Assembly: GCA_900542505.1 (NCBI GenBank)
Contig: UQNV01000011.1
Coordinates: 1-54,342, forward strand
DNA: 54,342 bases
Source: an uncultured Alistipes sp.
GTDB taxonomy: Bacteria > Bacteroidota > Bacteroidia > Bacteroidales > Rikenellaceae
Direction: 5' to 3'
Part shown: piece after piece, positions 26,003 through 36,793 of the stretch
Layout: each line of letters begins with the position of its first letter
Numbering within the stretch: position 1 is the first letter of the stretch
The notes under the pieces: generated by a model
What the model was told of the DNA's origin: nothing
The model's input: only the letters and a program-made list of their open reading frames with translations
The model's database searches: none
Translations under genes and position numbers: made by a program

Positions 26003-27853
26003 ATGGCAAATACCCAACGTGAAAAGCTGTTCACCGAATTCCCCCCGGTCCCGACCGAGAAGTGGGAAGAGGTGATTACGGCCGACCTGAAAGGTGCTGA
26101 CTACGAGCGAAAACTCGTATGGAGAACCGGAGAGGGATTCAATGTCCGTCCCTACTACCGGGCCGAAAATCTCGAAGGCCTCCGGTTCCTGGGCTCCCAG
26201 CCCGGAGAGTTCCCTTATGTAAGAGGTACGCGCGCGCATAACCGCTGGCACGTACATCAGACCATCCGCGTCGAATGCCCCAAGGCTGCCAACGAAGAGG
26301 CGCTCAAGCTCCTCAACGCAGGCGTGGATGCACTGGGACTCTGCATCGCCAAGGAGGGCTTCTCCGCCGCCGACCTCGACACCCTGCTGGCCGGCATCCA
26401 CATCCCGGCCATCGAACTGACCTTCTGCGGCGAGCACATCGCCAACGTGGCCGAACTCTTCCTCGCCAAGGTCGAGAAGGAGGGCATCGCCAAGGAGGAG
26501 GTGCAGGCCAACTTCTGCATCGACCCGCTGGTCAAGGGTCTCACCTCGAAGGGCGATTTCTGCTCGGAGAACGGAGCCAAGTGCTTCGCCCGCATCGCCG
26601 AGCTGATTAAGAAGAGCAAGGAGTACAAGCACATCCGCGTGGTGAGCGTTTCGGGCCACATCTTCAGCAACGCCGGCTCGACCATCGTCGAGGAGCTGGC
26701 CTTCACGCTGTCGGCCGGTCACGACTACCTGGTACGTCTGATGGAGGCGGGTCTGAGCATCGACGAGGCTGCCCGCAAGCTCCGTTTCTCGATGGCCGTC
26801 ACCTCGAACTATTTCATGGAGATGGCCAAGTTCCGCGCCGCCCGCATGCTTTGGGCCAACATCGTCAAGGCATACGGTCCCGAGAAGAACTGCGCCGGCA
26901 AGATGTTCACCCACGCCGTGACCTCGACCTGGAACCAGACCGTATACGACCCCTACGTGAACATGCTCCGCGGCACGACCGAGGCCATGTCGGCCACCAT
27001 CGCCGGCATCCACTCGCTGGAGGTGACGCCGTTCGACGCATCGTTCGAGGCTCCGACCGAATTCTCGAAGCGCATCGCCCGCAACGTCGAGCTGCTGCTC
27101 AAGCACGAGGCCCACTTCGACCAGGTCGTTGACCCGGCCGGCGGCTCGTACTACATCGAGAACCTCACCCAGTCGATTGCCAACGAGGCATGGAAGCTCT
27201 TCCTCGAGATTGAGGAGAAGGGCGGCTATACGGAGGCCTACAAGTCGGGCTTCATCGTAGAGCGCGTCAAGGCTTCGGCTGCAGCCAAGGACAAGAACAT
27301 CGCAACGCGCCGTCAGACGCTGCTGGGCGCCAACCAGTACCCCAACTTCACGGAGAAGGCCGGTGCCGAAATCACCGACGAGTGCGTAACGCGCCCCGAA
27401 GGCGAAGGCAACACGCTGAAGCCCTACCGCGGCGCCATGGCATTCGAGTCGATGCGTCTGCACGTAGACCGCTCGGGCAAGGAGCCGAAGGCATTCATGC
27501 TCACCTGCGGCAACCTGGCAATGGCCCGCGCCCGCGCACAGTTCTCGTGCAACTTCTTCGCTTGCGCCGGTATCCGCGTCATCGACAACACCTTCTTCAA
27601 GTCGGTTGAGGAGGGCGTCGAGGCCGCACTCGCATCGAAGGCCGAGATTGTCGTAGTCTGCTCGTCGGACGACGACTACGCAACGGTCGCTCCGAAGGTC
27701 AAGGAGCTGCTCGGCGGCAAGGCCATCCTCGTTGTGGCCGGAGCTCCCGCCTGCACGCCCGAACTGGAGGCACAGGGCATCACGAACTTCATCAACGTGA
27801 AGTCGAACGTGCTCGAAACACTGAAGTTCTACCTTAAAGAGATGGGAATCTAA
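26003..27853 (+). CDS. mutA: Methylmalonyl-CoA mutase small (beta) subunit
   Basis: 616-residue non-catalytic subunit of the B12-dependent mutase that interconverts succinyl-CoA and methylmalonyl-CoA in the propionate pathway. It starts [25 protein letters not shown] and has the mutase barrel pattern [38 protein letters not shown] and [39 protein letters not shown]. The C-terminal flavodoxin-like domain lacks the B12 DxHxxG motif, as expected for the small subunit. It ends two bases before mutB, so the two are translated from one message. Confidence 0.95.
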   Translation: MANTQREKLFTEFPPVPTEKWEEVITADLKGADYERKLVWRTGEGFNVRPYYRAENLEGLRFLGSQPGEFPYVRGTRAHNRWHVHQTIRVECPKAANEEALKLLNAGVDALGLCIAKEGFSAADLDTLLAGIHIPAIELTFCGEHIANVAELFLAKVEKEGIAKEEVQANFCIDPLVKGLTSKGDFCSENGAKCFARIAELIKKSKEYKHIRVVSVSGHIFSNAGSTIVEELAFTLSAGHDYLVRLMEAGLSIDEAARKLRFSMAVTSNYFMEMAKFRAARMLWANIVKAYGPEKNCAGKMFTHAVTSTWNQTVYDPYVNMLRGTTEAMSATIAGIHSLEVTPFDASFEAPTEFSKRIARNVELLLKHEAHFDQVVDPAGGSYYIENLTQSIANEAWKLFLEIEEKGGYTEAYKSGFIVERVKASAAAKDKNIATRRQTLLGANQYPNFTEKAGAEITDECVTRPEGEGNTLKPYRGAMAFESMRLHVDRSGKEPKAFMLTCGNLAMARARAQFSCNFFACAGIRVIDNTFFKSVEEGVEAALASKAEIVVVCSSDDDYATVAPKVKELLGGKAILVVAGAPACTPELEAQGITNFINVKSNVLETLKFYLKEMGI

Positions 27854-27855
27854 TC

Positions 27856-29994
27856 ATGAGAGCTAAATTTTCAGAATTAAAATACGCAGGCGACCAGCAG
27901 CAGAGCTGCTGCGCCTCGAAGGGCTGCGGACAGGTCGAGCCGTGGCTGACGGCCGAGCGCATTCCCGTCAAGGGAACCTATACGGCCGAAGACCTCGAAG
28001 GCATGGAGCACCTGAACTATGCGGCCGGTATCGCTCCGTTCCTGCGCGGTCCCTACTCGACGATGTACGTGATGCGTCCCTGGACCATCCGCCAGTACGC
28101 CGGTTTCTCGACCGCCGAGGAGTCCAACGCCTTCTATCGCCGCAACCTGGCGGCCGGTCAGAAGGGTCTGTCGGTGGCATTCGACCTGGCTACGCACCGC
28201 GGCTACGACGCCGACCACCCGCGTGTTGTCGGTGACGTCGGCAAGGCCGGTGTGTCGATTTGCTCGGTTGAGGACATGAAGGTGCTCTTCAACGGTATTC
28301 CGCTCGACAAGATGTCGGTTTCGATGACCATGAACGGCGCCGTGCTGCCCGTCCTGGCCTTCTACATCGTCACCGGTCTGGAGCAGGGCTGCACGCTCGA
28401 CCAGCTGTCGGGTACCATCCAGAACGACATCCTCAAGGAGTTCATGGTGCGCAACACCTATATCTATCCGCCCGAGTTCTCGATGCGCATCATCGCCGAC
28501 ATCTTCGAGTACACCTCGAAGAACATGCCCAAGTTCAACTCGATTTCGATTTCGGGTTACCACATGCAGGAGGCAGGCGCAACGGCCGACATCGAGCTGG
28601 CCTATACGCTGGCTGACGGTCTGGAGTACCTGCGTGCAGGTATCAACGCCGGCATGTCGATTGACGCCTTCGCACCGCGTCTGTCGTTCTTCTGGGCCAT
28701 CGGCATGAACCACTTCATGGAGATTGCCAAGATGCGTGCCGCACGTATGCTGTGGGCCAAGATTGTCAAGCAGTTCGACCCGAAGAACCCCAAGTCGCTG
28801 GCACTGCGTACCCACTCGCAGACCTCGGGTTGGTCGCTCACGGAGCAGGACCCCTTCAACAACGTTGCACGTACGGCCATCGAGGCCATGGGCGCCGCTC
28901 TGGGCCACACCCAGTCGCTGCACACCAACGCACTCGACGAGGCCATCGCACTGCCGACCGACTTCTCGGCGCGTATCGCCCGCAACACCCAGATTTACAT
29001 CCAGGAGGAGACCAACGTATGCCGCGAAATCGACCCGTGGGCCGGTTCGTACTACGTCGAGACGCTCACCAACGAGATTGCGCACAAGGCCTGGGAGCAC
29101 ATCCAGGAAATCGAGAAGCTGGGCGGTATGGCCAAGGCCATCGAGACCGGTATTCCGAAGATGCGTATCGAGGAGGCTGCCGCACGCAAGCAGGCTCACA
29201 TCGACTCGGGTGCTGAGAAGATTATCGGCGTGAACGAGTACCGTCTTGAGAAGGAGGCTCCGATTGACATCCTGGCCGTGGACAACACCGCCGTGCGCGA
29301 GAGCCAGATCAAGCGTCTGAAGGAGCTGCGCGCTTCGCGCGACGAGGCCGCCGTGAAGAAGGCACTCGACGCCATCACCGAGTGCGTGAAGACCAAGCAG
29401 GGCAACCTGCTCGAGCTGGCCGTCGAGGCTGCCAAGGTCCGCGCTACGCTGGGTGAGATTTCCGACGCCTGCGAGGTTGTCGTAGGACGTTACAAGGCAG
29501 TGATTCGTTCCATCTCAGGTGTATACTCTTCAGAAGTGAAAAACGACAAGTCTTTCGAGCGCGCCAAGGAGCTGTGCGCCGAGTTCGCCAAGAAAGAGGG
29601 CCGTCAGCCGCGCATCATGATTGCCAAGATGGGTCAGGACGGTCACGACCGTGGTGCCAAGGTGGTAGCCACCGGTTATGCCGACATCGGCTTCGACGTC
29701 GACATGGGTCCGCTGTTCCAGACTCCGGAGGAGGCCGCCAAGCAGGCTGTCGAGAACGACGTTCACGTAGTGGGCGTATCGTCGCTGGCCGCAGGTCACC
29801 TCACGCTGGTTCCGCAGCTGATTGCCGAGCTCAAGAAGCTGGGCCGCGAGGACATCATCGTGATTGTGGGCGGTGTGATTCCTCACCAGGATTACGACGA
29901 GCTCTACCGCGACGGCGCCGCCGCCATCTTCGGTCCCGGTACGCCGATTGCCACGGCAGCCATCAAGATGCTCGAGATTCTGCTCGCCGAGTAA
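27856..29994 (+). CDS. mutB: Methylmalonyl-CoA mutase large (alpha, catalytic) subunit
   Basis: 712-residue catalytic subunit. The substrate barrel holds [21 protein letters not shown] near residue 65, [18 protein letters not shown] near 195 and [19 protein letters not shown] near 320. The C-terminal cobalamin domain has the base-off histidine motif DGHDRG at 595-600 and the GG(V)I..QDYDEL end. Bacteroidota use this enzyme to make propionate from succinate. A strong terminator follows. No epimerase or MeaB/ArgK chaperone gene is adjacent in this window. Confidence 0.97.
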   Translation: MRAKFSELKYAGDQQQSCCASKGCGQVEPWLTAERIPVKGTYTAEDLEGMEHLNYAAGIAPFLRGPYSTMYVMRPWTIRQYAGFSTAEESNAFYRRNLAAGQKGLSVAFDLATHRGYDADHPRVVGDVGKAGVSICSVEDMKVLFNGIPLDKMSVSMTMNGAVLPVLAFYIVTGLEQGCTLDQLSGTIQNDILKEFMVRNTYIYPPEFSMRIIADIFEYTSKNMPKFNSISISGYHMQEAGATADIELAYTLADGLEYLRAGINAGMSIDAFAPRLSFFWAIGMNHFMEIAKMRAARMLWAKIVKQFDPKNPKSLALRTHSQTSGWSLTEQDPFNNVARTAIEAMGAALGHTQSLHTNALDEAIALPTDFSARIARNTQIYIQEETNVCREIDPWAGSYYVETLTNEIAHKAWEHIQEIEKLGGMAKAIETGIPKMRIEEAAARKQAHIDSGAEKIIGVNEYRLEKEAPIDILAVDNTAVRESQIKRLKELRASRDEAAVKKALDAITECVKTKQGNLLELAVEAAKVRATLGEISDACEVVVGRYKAVIRSISGVYSSEVKNDKSFERAKELCAEFAKKEGRQPRIMIAKMGQDGHDRGAKVVATGYADIGFDVDMGPLFQTPEEAAKQAVENDVHVVGVSSLAAGHLTLVPQLIAELKKLGREDIIVIVGGVIPHQDYDELYRDGAAAIFGPGTPIATAAIKMLEILLAE

Positions 29995-30015
29995 TCGGTA
30001 CGAAGCATGCAACGA

Positions 30016-30046
30016 AATACCCGCCGGTTTCCGGCGGGTATTTTTT
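30016..30046 (+). terminator. Terminator of mutA-mutB
   Basis: Perfect 12-bp stem AATACCCGCCGG / CCGGCGGGTATT with a TTT loop and a run of six T's. Confidence 0.93.
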
Positions 30047-30196
30047 ATTTAAGGAAGGGGAGGGTATCCGGGCGCAGCTGGACAACTGGTTGACGGCCGG
30101 ACCGGCAGGAGGACGGATAGAAAGACTGACTAACGGGTAAACGGGCCAACTCCGGACAACCGTGCAGGCTAATGGCCGGACTGTCACAAAAACAAA

Positions 30197-30217
30197 CCCG
30201 GGCCACAACGGCCCGGG
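30197..30217 (-). terminator. Terminator of the plug-only gene
   Basis: 8-bp stem CCCGGGCC / GGCCCGGG with loop ACAAC, then TTTGTTTTTG on the minus strand. The stretch 30053-30196 shows short CCGGAC-type repeats but no gene. Confidence 0.8.
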
Positions 30218-30273
30218 CCAGAACATGCTCCGCAGGAAGGAACGGGACGGGGAGAGCGGAAGTGCGCACTACC

Positions 30274-30942
30274 CTACTTGTCGCGCGTACGAATCAGAAT
30301 CACGCCGTTGCCGCCGCGCACACCGTACATATTGTTGCCGCGCTGCACCTCGACCGACTTGACCTCATAGATGCTGATGCTGCTGAGGCTCGACACGGGC
30401 ATGCCGTCGCAGACAATCAACGCAGCCGAGGAGGAGTTGACCGAACTCTGACCGCGGATGACCAGCTCGCCATTGATGAGCTGCAGTCCCGGGATGAGCG
30501 TCAGCAATGCCGTCTGCAGGTCGGTGAATCCCTTCTGGAGCATCATCTCACCGGTGATGCCCGACGAACTGCCGGCATATTCGCGCCGCTTGACATAGCC
30601 GAACCCGAGGTCCACCAGCTCCGCATCCTCGTCGTAAGAAGGTTCGGTCCCACCCCACAGCACCTTGATGCTGCGCCGTCCGTCGAGCGGAATCTCCACC
30701 TTCTCGCGGCGGTACTGCAACAGGAGCGTATCGTTGGGTTTGAGGTTCGTCAGTCCGAACCGGCCATCGCGGTCGGCCACCGTGCGTTTGTCGCTGTTCT
30801 TGACAAAGACGCGGACCTTGACACCCTTGCCCGAAAGGTCCTTCACAAGGCCGTTGAACGGAACATCGGAGGAGCTTTGCTGAGCCGAAAGCACGAAGGG
30901 CGCCAGCACAAACAGAAGCGGAAGCAGCACTTTTTTCATCAT
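30274..30942 (-). CDS. Secreted TonB-plug/carboxypeptidase-regulatory-like protein without barrel
   Basis: 222 residues. The signal peptide is MMKKVLLPLLFVLAPFVLSAQ. Residues 28-95 are a carboxypeptidase-regulatory-like Ig domain (FNGLVKDLSGKGVKVRVFV...ADRDGRFGLTNLKPNDTLLLQY). Residues 120-222 are a TonB-dependent receptor plug (DLQTALLTLIPGLQLINGELVIRGQSS...VCDGMPV...VEVQRGNNMYGVRGGNGVILI). The 22-strand barrel of a real receptor is absent. Such stand-alone plug proteins occur in Bacteroidota and may interact with TonB or a receptor. It is complete, with its own promoter and terminator, so it is not a broken receptor. Confidence 0.8.
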   Translation of the reverse strand: MMKKVLLPLLFVLAPFVLSAQQSSSDVPFNGLVKDLSGKGVKVRVFVKNSDKRTVADRDGRFGLTNLKPNDTLLLQYRREKVEIPLDGRRSIKVLWGGTEPSYDEDAELVDLGFGYVKRREYAGSSSGITGEMMLQKGFTDLQTALLTLIPGLQLINGELVIRGQSSVNSSSAALIVCDGMPVSSLSSISIYEVKSVEVQRGNNMYGVRGGNGVILIRTRDK

Positions 30943-30964
30943 GGCTTTGGAGGTTTGGTTCGTT

Positions 30965-30996
30965 GAAAGATACGAAAAAGCGGAGAACTTTGCAAA
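30965..30996 (-). promoter_or_regulatory. Promoter of the plug-only gene
   Basis: TTTG (30996-30993), a 20-base spacer and TATCTTTC (30972-30965), one mismatch from the -7 consensus. Confidence 0.6.
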
Positions 30997-31043
30997 TTCT
31001 CCGCCTGAATCACCGCTGCGCCATGCCTGACCGGGTGCTCCTG

Positions 31044-32012
31044 CTACCGGAACGAGCAGTCGTTGACATCGCGCCAGCCGAGGAGCAGTTCACGAACCGG
31101 CAGCCGCTTCTTGCCGGCCATCTGCAGTTCGTCGGCATAAATCCAGCCGTCGGCACAGGCCACACGGAGGGTGCGGCCATCGCTGAAGAGGCTGCCCGGC
31201 ATCTCGTCGTGCCGGCCTGACTCGAAGTGCACGGCGAAGAGCTTGACACTCGACGAGGGTTCGCTCTCCCCCGCACGCACCACATCGCTCCATGCGGCCG
31301 GATAGGGCGAAAGGCCCCGCACGAAGTCGACAATCCGCCTGCCCGGACGGTTCCAGTCGATGCGGCAATCCTCCTTGAAGATTTTCGGCGCCGGGCGCAG
31401 TGCCCCGTCATCGCAGGCAGGCTGCTCGACGGGAGTAACATCGCCCGCGGCGAGGCGCTCGACCGTGTCGAGCACCAGCGACGTGCCTCGGTGCATCAGT
31501 TTGTCGTACATCGTGCCGACGTTGTCGTCATCGAGAATCGGCATGCTGGCCTGAGCCAGAATGGCTCCCTTGTCGATTTCGTGGTTGAGCAGGAAGGTCG
31601 TCACGCCGGTCTCGCGCTCGCCGTTGATGATGGCCCAGTTGATGGGAGCGGCACCCCGGTACTGGGGCAGCAGCGAGGCGTGGAGGTTGAATGTCCCCAG
31701 GCGGGGCATCGACCAGATGACCTCGGGGAGCATGCGGAAGGCGATGACAATCCCGAGGTCGGGCTGCAGAGCGCGCATCGCCTCGACGAATTCGGGGGCG
31801 CGCAGCTTTTCGGGCTGCAGCACGGGAAGCCCCAGCTCGAGGGCGGCGACCTTGACGTCGCTCTGGTGGACCTTCTGTCCGCGGCCGGCAGGTTTGTCGG
31901 GCGTCGTCACGACGGCCACGACATTGTAGCCACCGTCGACCAGTGCCCGGAGCGAGGGTACGGCGAATTCGGGCGTACCCATGAATACGATGCGAAGATT
32001 CTTGGCGTCCAT
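31044..32012 (-). CDS. fmt: Methionyl-tRNA formyltransferase
   Basis: 322-residue enzyme that formylates initiator Met-tRNA with 10-formyl-THF. The N-terminal formyltransferase domain opens LRIVFMGTPEFAVPSLRALV, has the folate-site loop FNLHASLLPQYRGAAPINWAI near residue 107 and GVTTFLLNHEIDKGAIL. The C-terminal OB-like domain contains RGLSPYPAAW. I chose the ATG at 32012 (MDAKNLRI) because upstream codons are the terminator region of ribBA. Length fits the family. Confidence 0.96.
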   Translation of the reverse strand: MDAKNLRIVFMGTPEFAVPSLRALVDGGYNVVAVVTTPDKPAGRGQKVHQSDVKVAALELGLPVLQPEKLRAPEFVEAMRALQPDLGIVIAFRMLPEVIWSMPRLGTFNLHASLLPQYRGAAPINWAIINGERETGVTTFLLNHEIDKGAILAQASMPILDDDNVGTMYDKLMHRGTSLVLDTVERLAAGDVTPVEQPACDDGALRPAPKIFKEDCRIDWNRPGRRIVDFVRGLSPYPAAWSDVVRAGESEPSSSVKLFAVHFESGRHDEMPGSLFSDGRTLRVACADGWIYADELQMAGKKRLPVRELLLGWRDVNDCSFR

Positions 32013-32096
32013 GATGCTCGATTTAGGACCGGGCAGCCACCGCCGCACGGGTGCAGCCGCACCGGCGAAGGGAACTCCCGGGATATGGGGAAAAGA

Positions 32097-32121
32097 GACC
32101 CCGCAGCCTTGCCGCGGGGTC
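32097..32121 (-). terminator. Terminator between ribBA and fmt
   Basis: 8-bp stem GACCCCGC / GCGGGGTC with a 9-base loop, then CTTTT on the minus strand. It suggests that ribBA and fmt are at least partly uncoupled. Confidence 0.65.
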
Positions 32122-32138
32122 ATGTAGAGACGACCTGA

Positions 32139-33365
32139 TTACTGCTGCTCCTTGAGCCCCAGCGTGTGGTGCATGCGCTCCTCCTTGGTCTTCAGGTAGC
32201 GCAGGTTGTAGGCGTTGGGAGCGATGACGATGGGGACAATCTCGTCGATGGTGATGCCGTAGCCTTCGAGACCGGCCCGCTTCTGCGGGTTGTTGGTCAT
32301 CAGCCGCATGTGCTGGATGCCCAGCTCGCGGATGATGCTCGCCCCGACGCCGTAGTCGCGCTCGTCGGCCTTGAAGCCCAGTTTGACATTGGCATCGACC
32401 GTATCGAGCCCCTCGTCCTGGAGCTTGTAGGCCTTGATTTTGTTGCACAGGCCGATGCCGCGGCCCTCCTGCTGGAGGTAGACGATGGCACCCTTGCCCT
32501 GCTCGTCAATCATGCGCATCGCCTCGTGAAGCTGCTCGCCGCAGTCGCAGCGGCACGAACCGAAGATGTCGCCCGTCGCACACGAGCTGTGGACGCGCAC
32601 GAGCACCGGCTCGTCGGGACTCCACGTTCCCTTGGTGAGGGCCACGTGTTCCAGCCCGTTGCTCTTCTGCTTGAAGGGCGTAATCATGAAGTCGCCCCAC
32701 GCCGTGGGCAGGGGTACCGTCTCGCCCTTCTCGACAATCGACTCCTCGCGCAGGCGGTAGGCGATGAGCGAAGCGATGGAGATGATTTTCAGGTCATACT
32801 TCTTCGCCACCTCGAGCAGCTGCGGCAGACGGGCCATCGTCCCGTCCTCGTTCATGATTTCAATCAGCGCGCCGGCAGGCTGCAGACCGGCCAGACGGGC
32901 CAGGTCGACGGCCGCCTCGGTGTGGCCCGGACGGCGCAGCACGCCCTTCTGACGGGCACGCAGCGGGTTGATGTGACCCGGACGGCCCAAGTCGGCCGGA
33001 CGGGTTTTCGGGTCGGCCAGCGCACGGATGGTCGCCGCACGGTCGTGGATGGAGACTCCGGTGGTGCATCCTTCGCCCAGCAGGTCGACCGTCACCGTGA
33101 AGGGGGTACCCAGCAGCGAGGTGTTGTTGGGCTCCATCATGTTGAGCTCAAGCTCGGCACAGCGCTCCTCCGACAGCGGTGCGCACAATACGCCGCGTCC
33201 CTGCTTGAGCATGAAGTTGACAATTTCGGGCGTGATTTTCTCCGCCGCGACGATGAAATCGCCTTCGTTTTCGCGGTCCTCGTCGTCGACGACGATTACC
33301 ACTTTGCCCTGTCGGAAGTCCTCGATGACCTCCTCGACGCTATTCAATATGCTCTCCGTTGCCAT
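32139..33365 (-). CDS. ribBA: Bifunctional DHBP synthase / GTP cyclohydrolase II
   Basis: 408-residue riboflavin enzyme. The N-terminal half is 3,4-dihydroxy-2-butanone-4-phosphate synthase, with the acidic active-site loop [10 protein letters not shown] near residues 27-36 and the [11 protein letters not shown] and [12 protein letters not shown] blocks. The C-terminal half is GTP cyclohydrolase II, with the zinc cysteines in [17 protein letters not shown] and the [13 protein letters not shown] block. Both active sites look intact. The first 26 bases overlap the end of the LptF/G-type gene upstream, so translation is probably coupled. Confidence 0.97.
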   Translation of the reverse strand: MATESILNSVEEVIEDFRQGKVVIVVDDEDRENEGDFIVAAEKITPEIVNFMLKQGRGVLCAPLSEERCAELELNMMEPNNTSLLGTPFTVTVDLLGEGCTTGVSIHDRAATIRALADPKTRPADLGRPGHINPLRARQKGVLRRPGHTEAAVDLARLAGLQPAGALIEIMNEDGTMARLPQLLEVAKKYDLKIISIASLIAYRLREESIVEKGETVPLPTAWGDFMITPFKQKSNGLEHVALTKGTWSPDEPVLVRVHSSCATGDIFGSCRCDCGEQLHEAMRMIDEQGKGAIVYLQQEGRGIGLCNKIKAYKLQDEGLDTVDANVKLGFKADERDYGVGASIIRELGIQHMRLMTNNPQKRAGLEGYGITIDEIVPIVIAPNAYNLRYLKTKEERMHHTLGLKEQQ

Positions 33366-34848
33366 TTGGTTGGTTTTTAGATTTTTTGCGTTTCAACTTG
33401 AATTTCAGATTCAGGTGCAGCTTCTCCTTGAGCACCTTGATGCGACCGGCATACCAGTCGGTATCGAGCAGCGACGAGTCGTTCGTCGCCTTGTAGGTCA
33501 GGTAGACGGCAATGGGCGTCAGGATGAAGGTCGACAGCCACATGCCGTAGACAGCCTCCCAACTGCCCTCCTTGGCCAGTTTCTCACCCGTGATGCTGAT
33601 GATGTAGTAGATGACGAAGAAGATGACCGAGATGACAATCGGCATACCCAGGCCGCCCTTGCGGATGATGGCCCCCAGCGGTGCACCGATGAGGAAGAAG
33701 ATGACAATCGACACGGGAAGCGACGTCTTGCGGTGCCACTCCACCTTGCTGCGGTACAGCAGGTTGAGCGCATCCTTCGACATCGACTCGTCGAACGAGA
33801 ACATGTTGCGCGAGTTCTTGGCCAGCGTACGCGCCTGACTCCATACACGCTCCTTGTCGCGCACGGGCATCGACCCGAGCGAATCGATTACATACATGTT
33901 GGCGTAGCCGCTCTTGTCGACCCGCAGGCTGTCGGGCTGCGGCAGCACCGAATTGTCCTTGACGAAAATCTGCTCCTTGAGCAGCGGCTCGTACGAGCGG
34001 CTGGTCACCGAATTGACCTCCACCTCCAGCGAATCGATATCGTGCTGCAGTTCGTTGATGTTCTTGGTCTGGCTGTTCGAGAACTGGTCCGAGTTGCTGC
34101 GCTCCATGGCAAAGCCGTCCATCGAAATCTTCTGGTCCTGCATGTCGAACGTATGGTGGCGCAGCGTGCTCTTGGTGTACCACTGGCTGTTACGCGTCTG
34201 TTCGTAGGTTTCGCCGTGGAAGAGCGTCACGAGCAGGAACTTCTTGTCGTCCGACAGGCGGATGTAGCCCGAATCGGCCACGATGGTGTTCATGTTGCCG
34301 TTCACCTGGCGGTTGTCGTATATCAGCACATCGCGCAGCAGGTGCGTCTCGGGGTCCTGACGCCCGACGCGAATCGACATGTTGTCGATGCCGTTGAAGA
34401 AGAGTCCGTCCTGGAATTCGATGGTCTGCTTCTGCTGGCGGATGTCGTAGAGGACGCTGTACATCTTCTTGTTGGCGTAGGGCACCAGGTTGTTGCTCAC
34501 GAAGAAGCTGCCCACGGCAATGATGCCCACCACCACCAGCAGCGGCCGCATGATGCGCGGCAGCGACATGCCGGCCGACTTCATGGCCAGCAGCTCGTAG
34601 TTCTCGCCCAGATTGCCCATCGTCATGATGGCGGCCAGCAGCGTGGCCAGCGGCAGACCCAGGGGAATCATGTTGGCCATGGCATAGGACATCAGCTCGA
34701 TGATGATGCCGGCGCTGAGACCCTTGCCCACCAACTCGTCGATATAGCGCCACACGAAGTTCATCATCAGGACGAACATCACGATGAAGAACGTCATAAT
34801 CATCGGTCCGAGGTAGGACTTCAGGATGAGTTTGTAGATGGTTTTCAT
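33340..34848 (-). CDS. LptF/LptG-family permease (YjgP/YjgQ)
   Basis: 502-residue inner-membrane component of the lipopolysaccharide export ABC complex. N-terminal helices lie near 12-35, 52-78 and 98-120, with the family motif [22 protein letters not shown] near residue 78-99. A large periplasmic jellyroll-like domain with a long charged insert spans about 130-385. Three further helices lie near 385-465, and a basic tail follows. It starts from its own promoter region at 34901-34894 and overlaps ribBA by 26 bases. Which of LptF or LptG it is cannot be told from one copy. Confidence 0.9.
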   Translation of the reverse strand: MKTIYKLILKSYLGPMIMTFFIVMFVLMMNFVWRYIDELVGKGLSAGIIIELMSYAMANMIPLGLPLATLLAAIMTMGNLGENYELLAMKSAGMSLPRIMRPLLVVVGIIAVGSFFVSNNLVPYANKKMYSVLYDIRQQKQTIEFQDGLFFNGIDNMSIRVGRQDPETHLLRDVLIYDNRQVNGNMNTIVADSGYIRLSDDKKFLLVTLFHGETYEQTRNSQWYTKSTLRHHTFDMQDQKISMDGFAMERSNSDQFSNSQTKNINELQHDIDSLEVEVNSVTSRSYEPLLKEQIFVKDNSVLPQPDSLRVDKSGYANMYVIDSLGSMPVRDKERVWSQARTLAKNSRNMFSFDESMSKDALNLLYRSKVEWHRKTSLPVSIVIFFLIGAPLGAIIRKGGLGMPIVISVIFFVIYYIISITGEKLAKEGSWEAVYGMWLSTFILTPIAVYLTYKATNDSSLLDTDWYAGRIKVLKEKLHLNLKFKLKRKKSKNQPNGNGEHIE

Positions 34849-34893
34849 GCTACGCTTCCACGGTCGTTTGTTGGCGCCGGACTACGGCAGGCA

Positions 34894-34901
34894 CAAAGAT
34901 A
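34894..34901 (-). promoter_or_regulatory. -7 box TATCTTTG of the permease-ribBA operon
   Basis: Perfect TAnnTTTG on the minus strand, giving a leader of about 40 bases. No clear -33 element. Confidence 0.6.
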
Positions 34902-34985
34902 TAACAAAAAAACGAATTAACGGAGTTCTCGGCAGACTATCCGCCGCCTTCGGGCGCCGAATACCGCAGTGCCCGACGGCGAGGC

Positions 34986-35822
34986 TCAGCGACCGGCGCG
35001 ACGCGACGCATGGAGCCACCACGCCCGCAGCCGTGCGACAACGAGCAGCAGCGTCAGGATGAAGATGATGGCGGCGCCGGGAGGCACCTCAAGGCCATAG
35101 CTGAGCACCAGGCCCCCGACGTTGCCCGCCACGGCCACGACGGGAGCTACGAGGGCAATCCGCCGGAACGACTTCGAGAAGCTGTTGGCAATCACCACGG
35201 GAATGGTCAGCAGCGAGATGAGCAGCACGATGCCCATGATGCGAATCGAGAGGACGATGGTCACGGCGATGAGCGCCGCCAGCAGATAGGAAATCACACG
35301 CGTATGGATGCCGCGGCTGCGGGCGAATTCGCGGTCGAAGGCGACATACATGACCGGACGCAGCCACAACAGCGCCCCCGCAACCAGCAGAGCTGTCAGC
35401 ACGGCGAGCGCCCCGACGTCGCCGTCGGTCACCGTCACGATGCTGCCGAAAAGATATGCCGACAGGTCGCCCGAGGTATAACCAGGCCGCAGCGACATGA
35501 AGAGCGCACCGACGGCCATGCCCACCGACCAGATGATGCCGATGGCCGAATCCTCACGGATGCGTCCCCGCGTCGAGGCCCACTCGATGCCCAGCGCCGA
35601 GAGGACGGCGAAGAGCATCGCCCCGAGAATCGGATTGGCCCCCAGATAGAAGGCGATGCCCAGTCCGCCGAACGACGAATGGGTGATGCCTCCCGCCAGA
35701 AAGACCATCCGCCGGCAGACGACATAGGTGCCGACAATGCCGCAGGTGATGCCCGAAAGGATGCAGGCGATGAAGGCATTCGAGAGATAGCCGTATTGGA
35801 ACAGGTCGCTGAAAAAATCCAT
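34986..35822 (-). CDS. Metal ABC transporter permease (ZnuB/MntB-like)
   Basis: 278-residue inner-membrane permease of the zinc/manganese ABC-3 family. It has about eight hydrophobic helices, with the family patterns GTYVVCRRMVFLAGGITHSSFGGLGIAF near 30-57 and RGIHTRVISYLLAALIAVTIVLSIRIMGIVLLI near 175-207. A promoter sits just upstream. The ATPase and binding-protein genes are not adjacent in this window. Metal specificity (Zn or Mn) cannot be judged from the permease alone. Confidence 0.88.
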   Translation of the reverse strand: MDFFSDLFQYGYLSNAFIACILSGITCGIVGTYVVCRRMVFLAGGITHSSFGGLGIAFYLGANPILGAMLFAVLSALGIEWASTRGRIREDSAIGIIWSVGMAVGALFMSLRPGYTSGDLSAYLFGSIVTVTDGDVGALAVLTALLVAGALLWLRPVMYVAFDREFARSRGIHTRVISYLLAALIAVTIVLSIRIMGIVLLISLLTIPVVIANSFSKSFRRIALVAPVVAVAGNVGGLVLSYGLEVPPGAAIIFILTLLLVVARLRAWWLHASRRAGR

Positions 35823-35841
35823 AAACGCAGTAAAATGCCTG

Positions 35842-35872
35842 CAAATTTACATCTTTTGCCCCCCGAAAACAA
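35842..35872 (-). promoter_or_regulatory. Promoter of the metal permease gene
   Basis: TTG (35872-35870), a 20-base spacer and TAAATTTG (35849-35842). No clear Fur/Zur dyad is seen beside it. Confidence 0.65.
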
Positions 35873-35892
35873 CTCTGCAAAGCACAAAAAAC

Positions 35893-35920
35893 GTCGTCGG
35901 GTCCAGCGGGACCCGACGAC
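35893..35920 (-). terminator. Terminator of the barrel-protein gene
   Basis: Perfect 12-bp stem GTCGTCGGGTCC / GGACCCGACGAC, loop AGCG, then TTTTTTG on the minus strand. Confidence 0.9.
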
Positions 35921-35945
35921 TTGCACCATGAGGCGACACAGCGCC

Positions 35946-36707
35946 TCAGAAGAGAATGGCCAGGCGTGCCTGCAGGCCGCTGAACCAATCGAATTGGAAG
36001 AGATTGACACCCAATTCGAAGCGGCCGTAGCTCACGCCGACGCCCTCGCTCAGGTAGTAGGATTCGGTATCGCCCAAATCGTATCCGCCGCGCACCTCGA
36101 TGTAGGGCGAGAAGCGCCCCTTGAGCAGGTAGGCCTTCGCGTCGAGGAAGAACGGCACCATCACCGCGGACGAGGTGTAATAGTAGCTGCTGTTCAGCTG
36201 TTCTCGGTTAACCTTGAAAACGCCGAGACCCAGACCCGCATAGAAATGCTTTCCGAACTGCCGGCCATGGATGGTCGCGAAGGCGAATCCGTCGCCCCGG
36301 TAGTCGGACGAGGTCGCAAGGTTGATGTAGCTGCCCTCAATCATACCTCGATAACCCGAACGGCGCTCGCGGAACTTGCCGCCTTTCGTCCTGACAGGCT
36401 TCGGCTGGGTAACCGGCACGGCCTTGCCGAACGAAGCGCCCCTGCGGGGCTCCGGCCGAAGCGACTCCGCCAGCACGAGCGTCGTCCGCACGGTATCGGG
36501 ACAACGCACGGCATTGATGGTCCGGATGTCCTCGAGCGTAGCCGAACGGAAGCGAGCGTAGCGTGCGGGGAATCCGCTCACCGAAAGACGATGCTCCGTG
36601 CGGAACCAGTGCTGATTCGATTCGTGACGGATTTCGGGCTCGACCAGTACGTCGGCCGAGGCATCATCGAGAATCCGGGCAACCAGCTCCTCCCGCTGCG
36701 CCTTCAC
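35946..36707 (-). CDS. Repeat-domain plus outer-membrane barrel protein, start unclear
   Basis: The open frame runs from about 36880 down to 35946, but the first usable start codon is the GTG at 36707. The frame before it already encodes related sequence (DVAELDVAPVRVEV...). Residues 1-75 match the upstream lipoprotein domain: VLVEPEIRHES...LSVSGFPARYARFRSATLEDIRTINAVR against VEPQFTYTY...VEVSGYPARYRNFRSVTKEDAEVINALR. Residues about 115-253 are amphipathic strands (FAFATIHGRQFGKHFYAGLGL...SYGRFELGVNLFQFD) ending in Phe, like an eight-strand OMP barrel. No signal peptide is in reach of the GTG. Either the 5' end is lost, a base error separates it from the gene upstream, or translation is coupled from a non-standard codon. 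Confidence 0.6.
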   Translation of the reverse strand: MKAQREELVARILDDASADVLVEPEIRHESNQHWFRTEHRLSVSGFPARYARFRSATLEDIRTINAVRCPDTVRTTLVLAESLRPEPRRGASFGKAVPVTQPKPVRTKGGKFRERRSGYRGMIEGSYINLATSSDYRGDGFAFATIHGRQFGKHFYAGLGLGVFKVNREQLNSSYYYTSSAVMVPFFLDAKAYLLKGRFSPYIEVRGGYDLGDTESYYLSEGVGVSYGRFELGVNLFQFDWFSGLQARLAILF

Positions 36708-36793
36708 GGGCGTCGAGCCCTTGAAGAGGTGGTTCGTCCAGGTCGTATCGACCTCGACCCGAACGGGAGCGACGTCAAGTTCGGCAACGTCCG

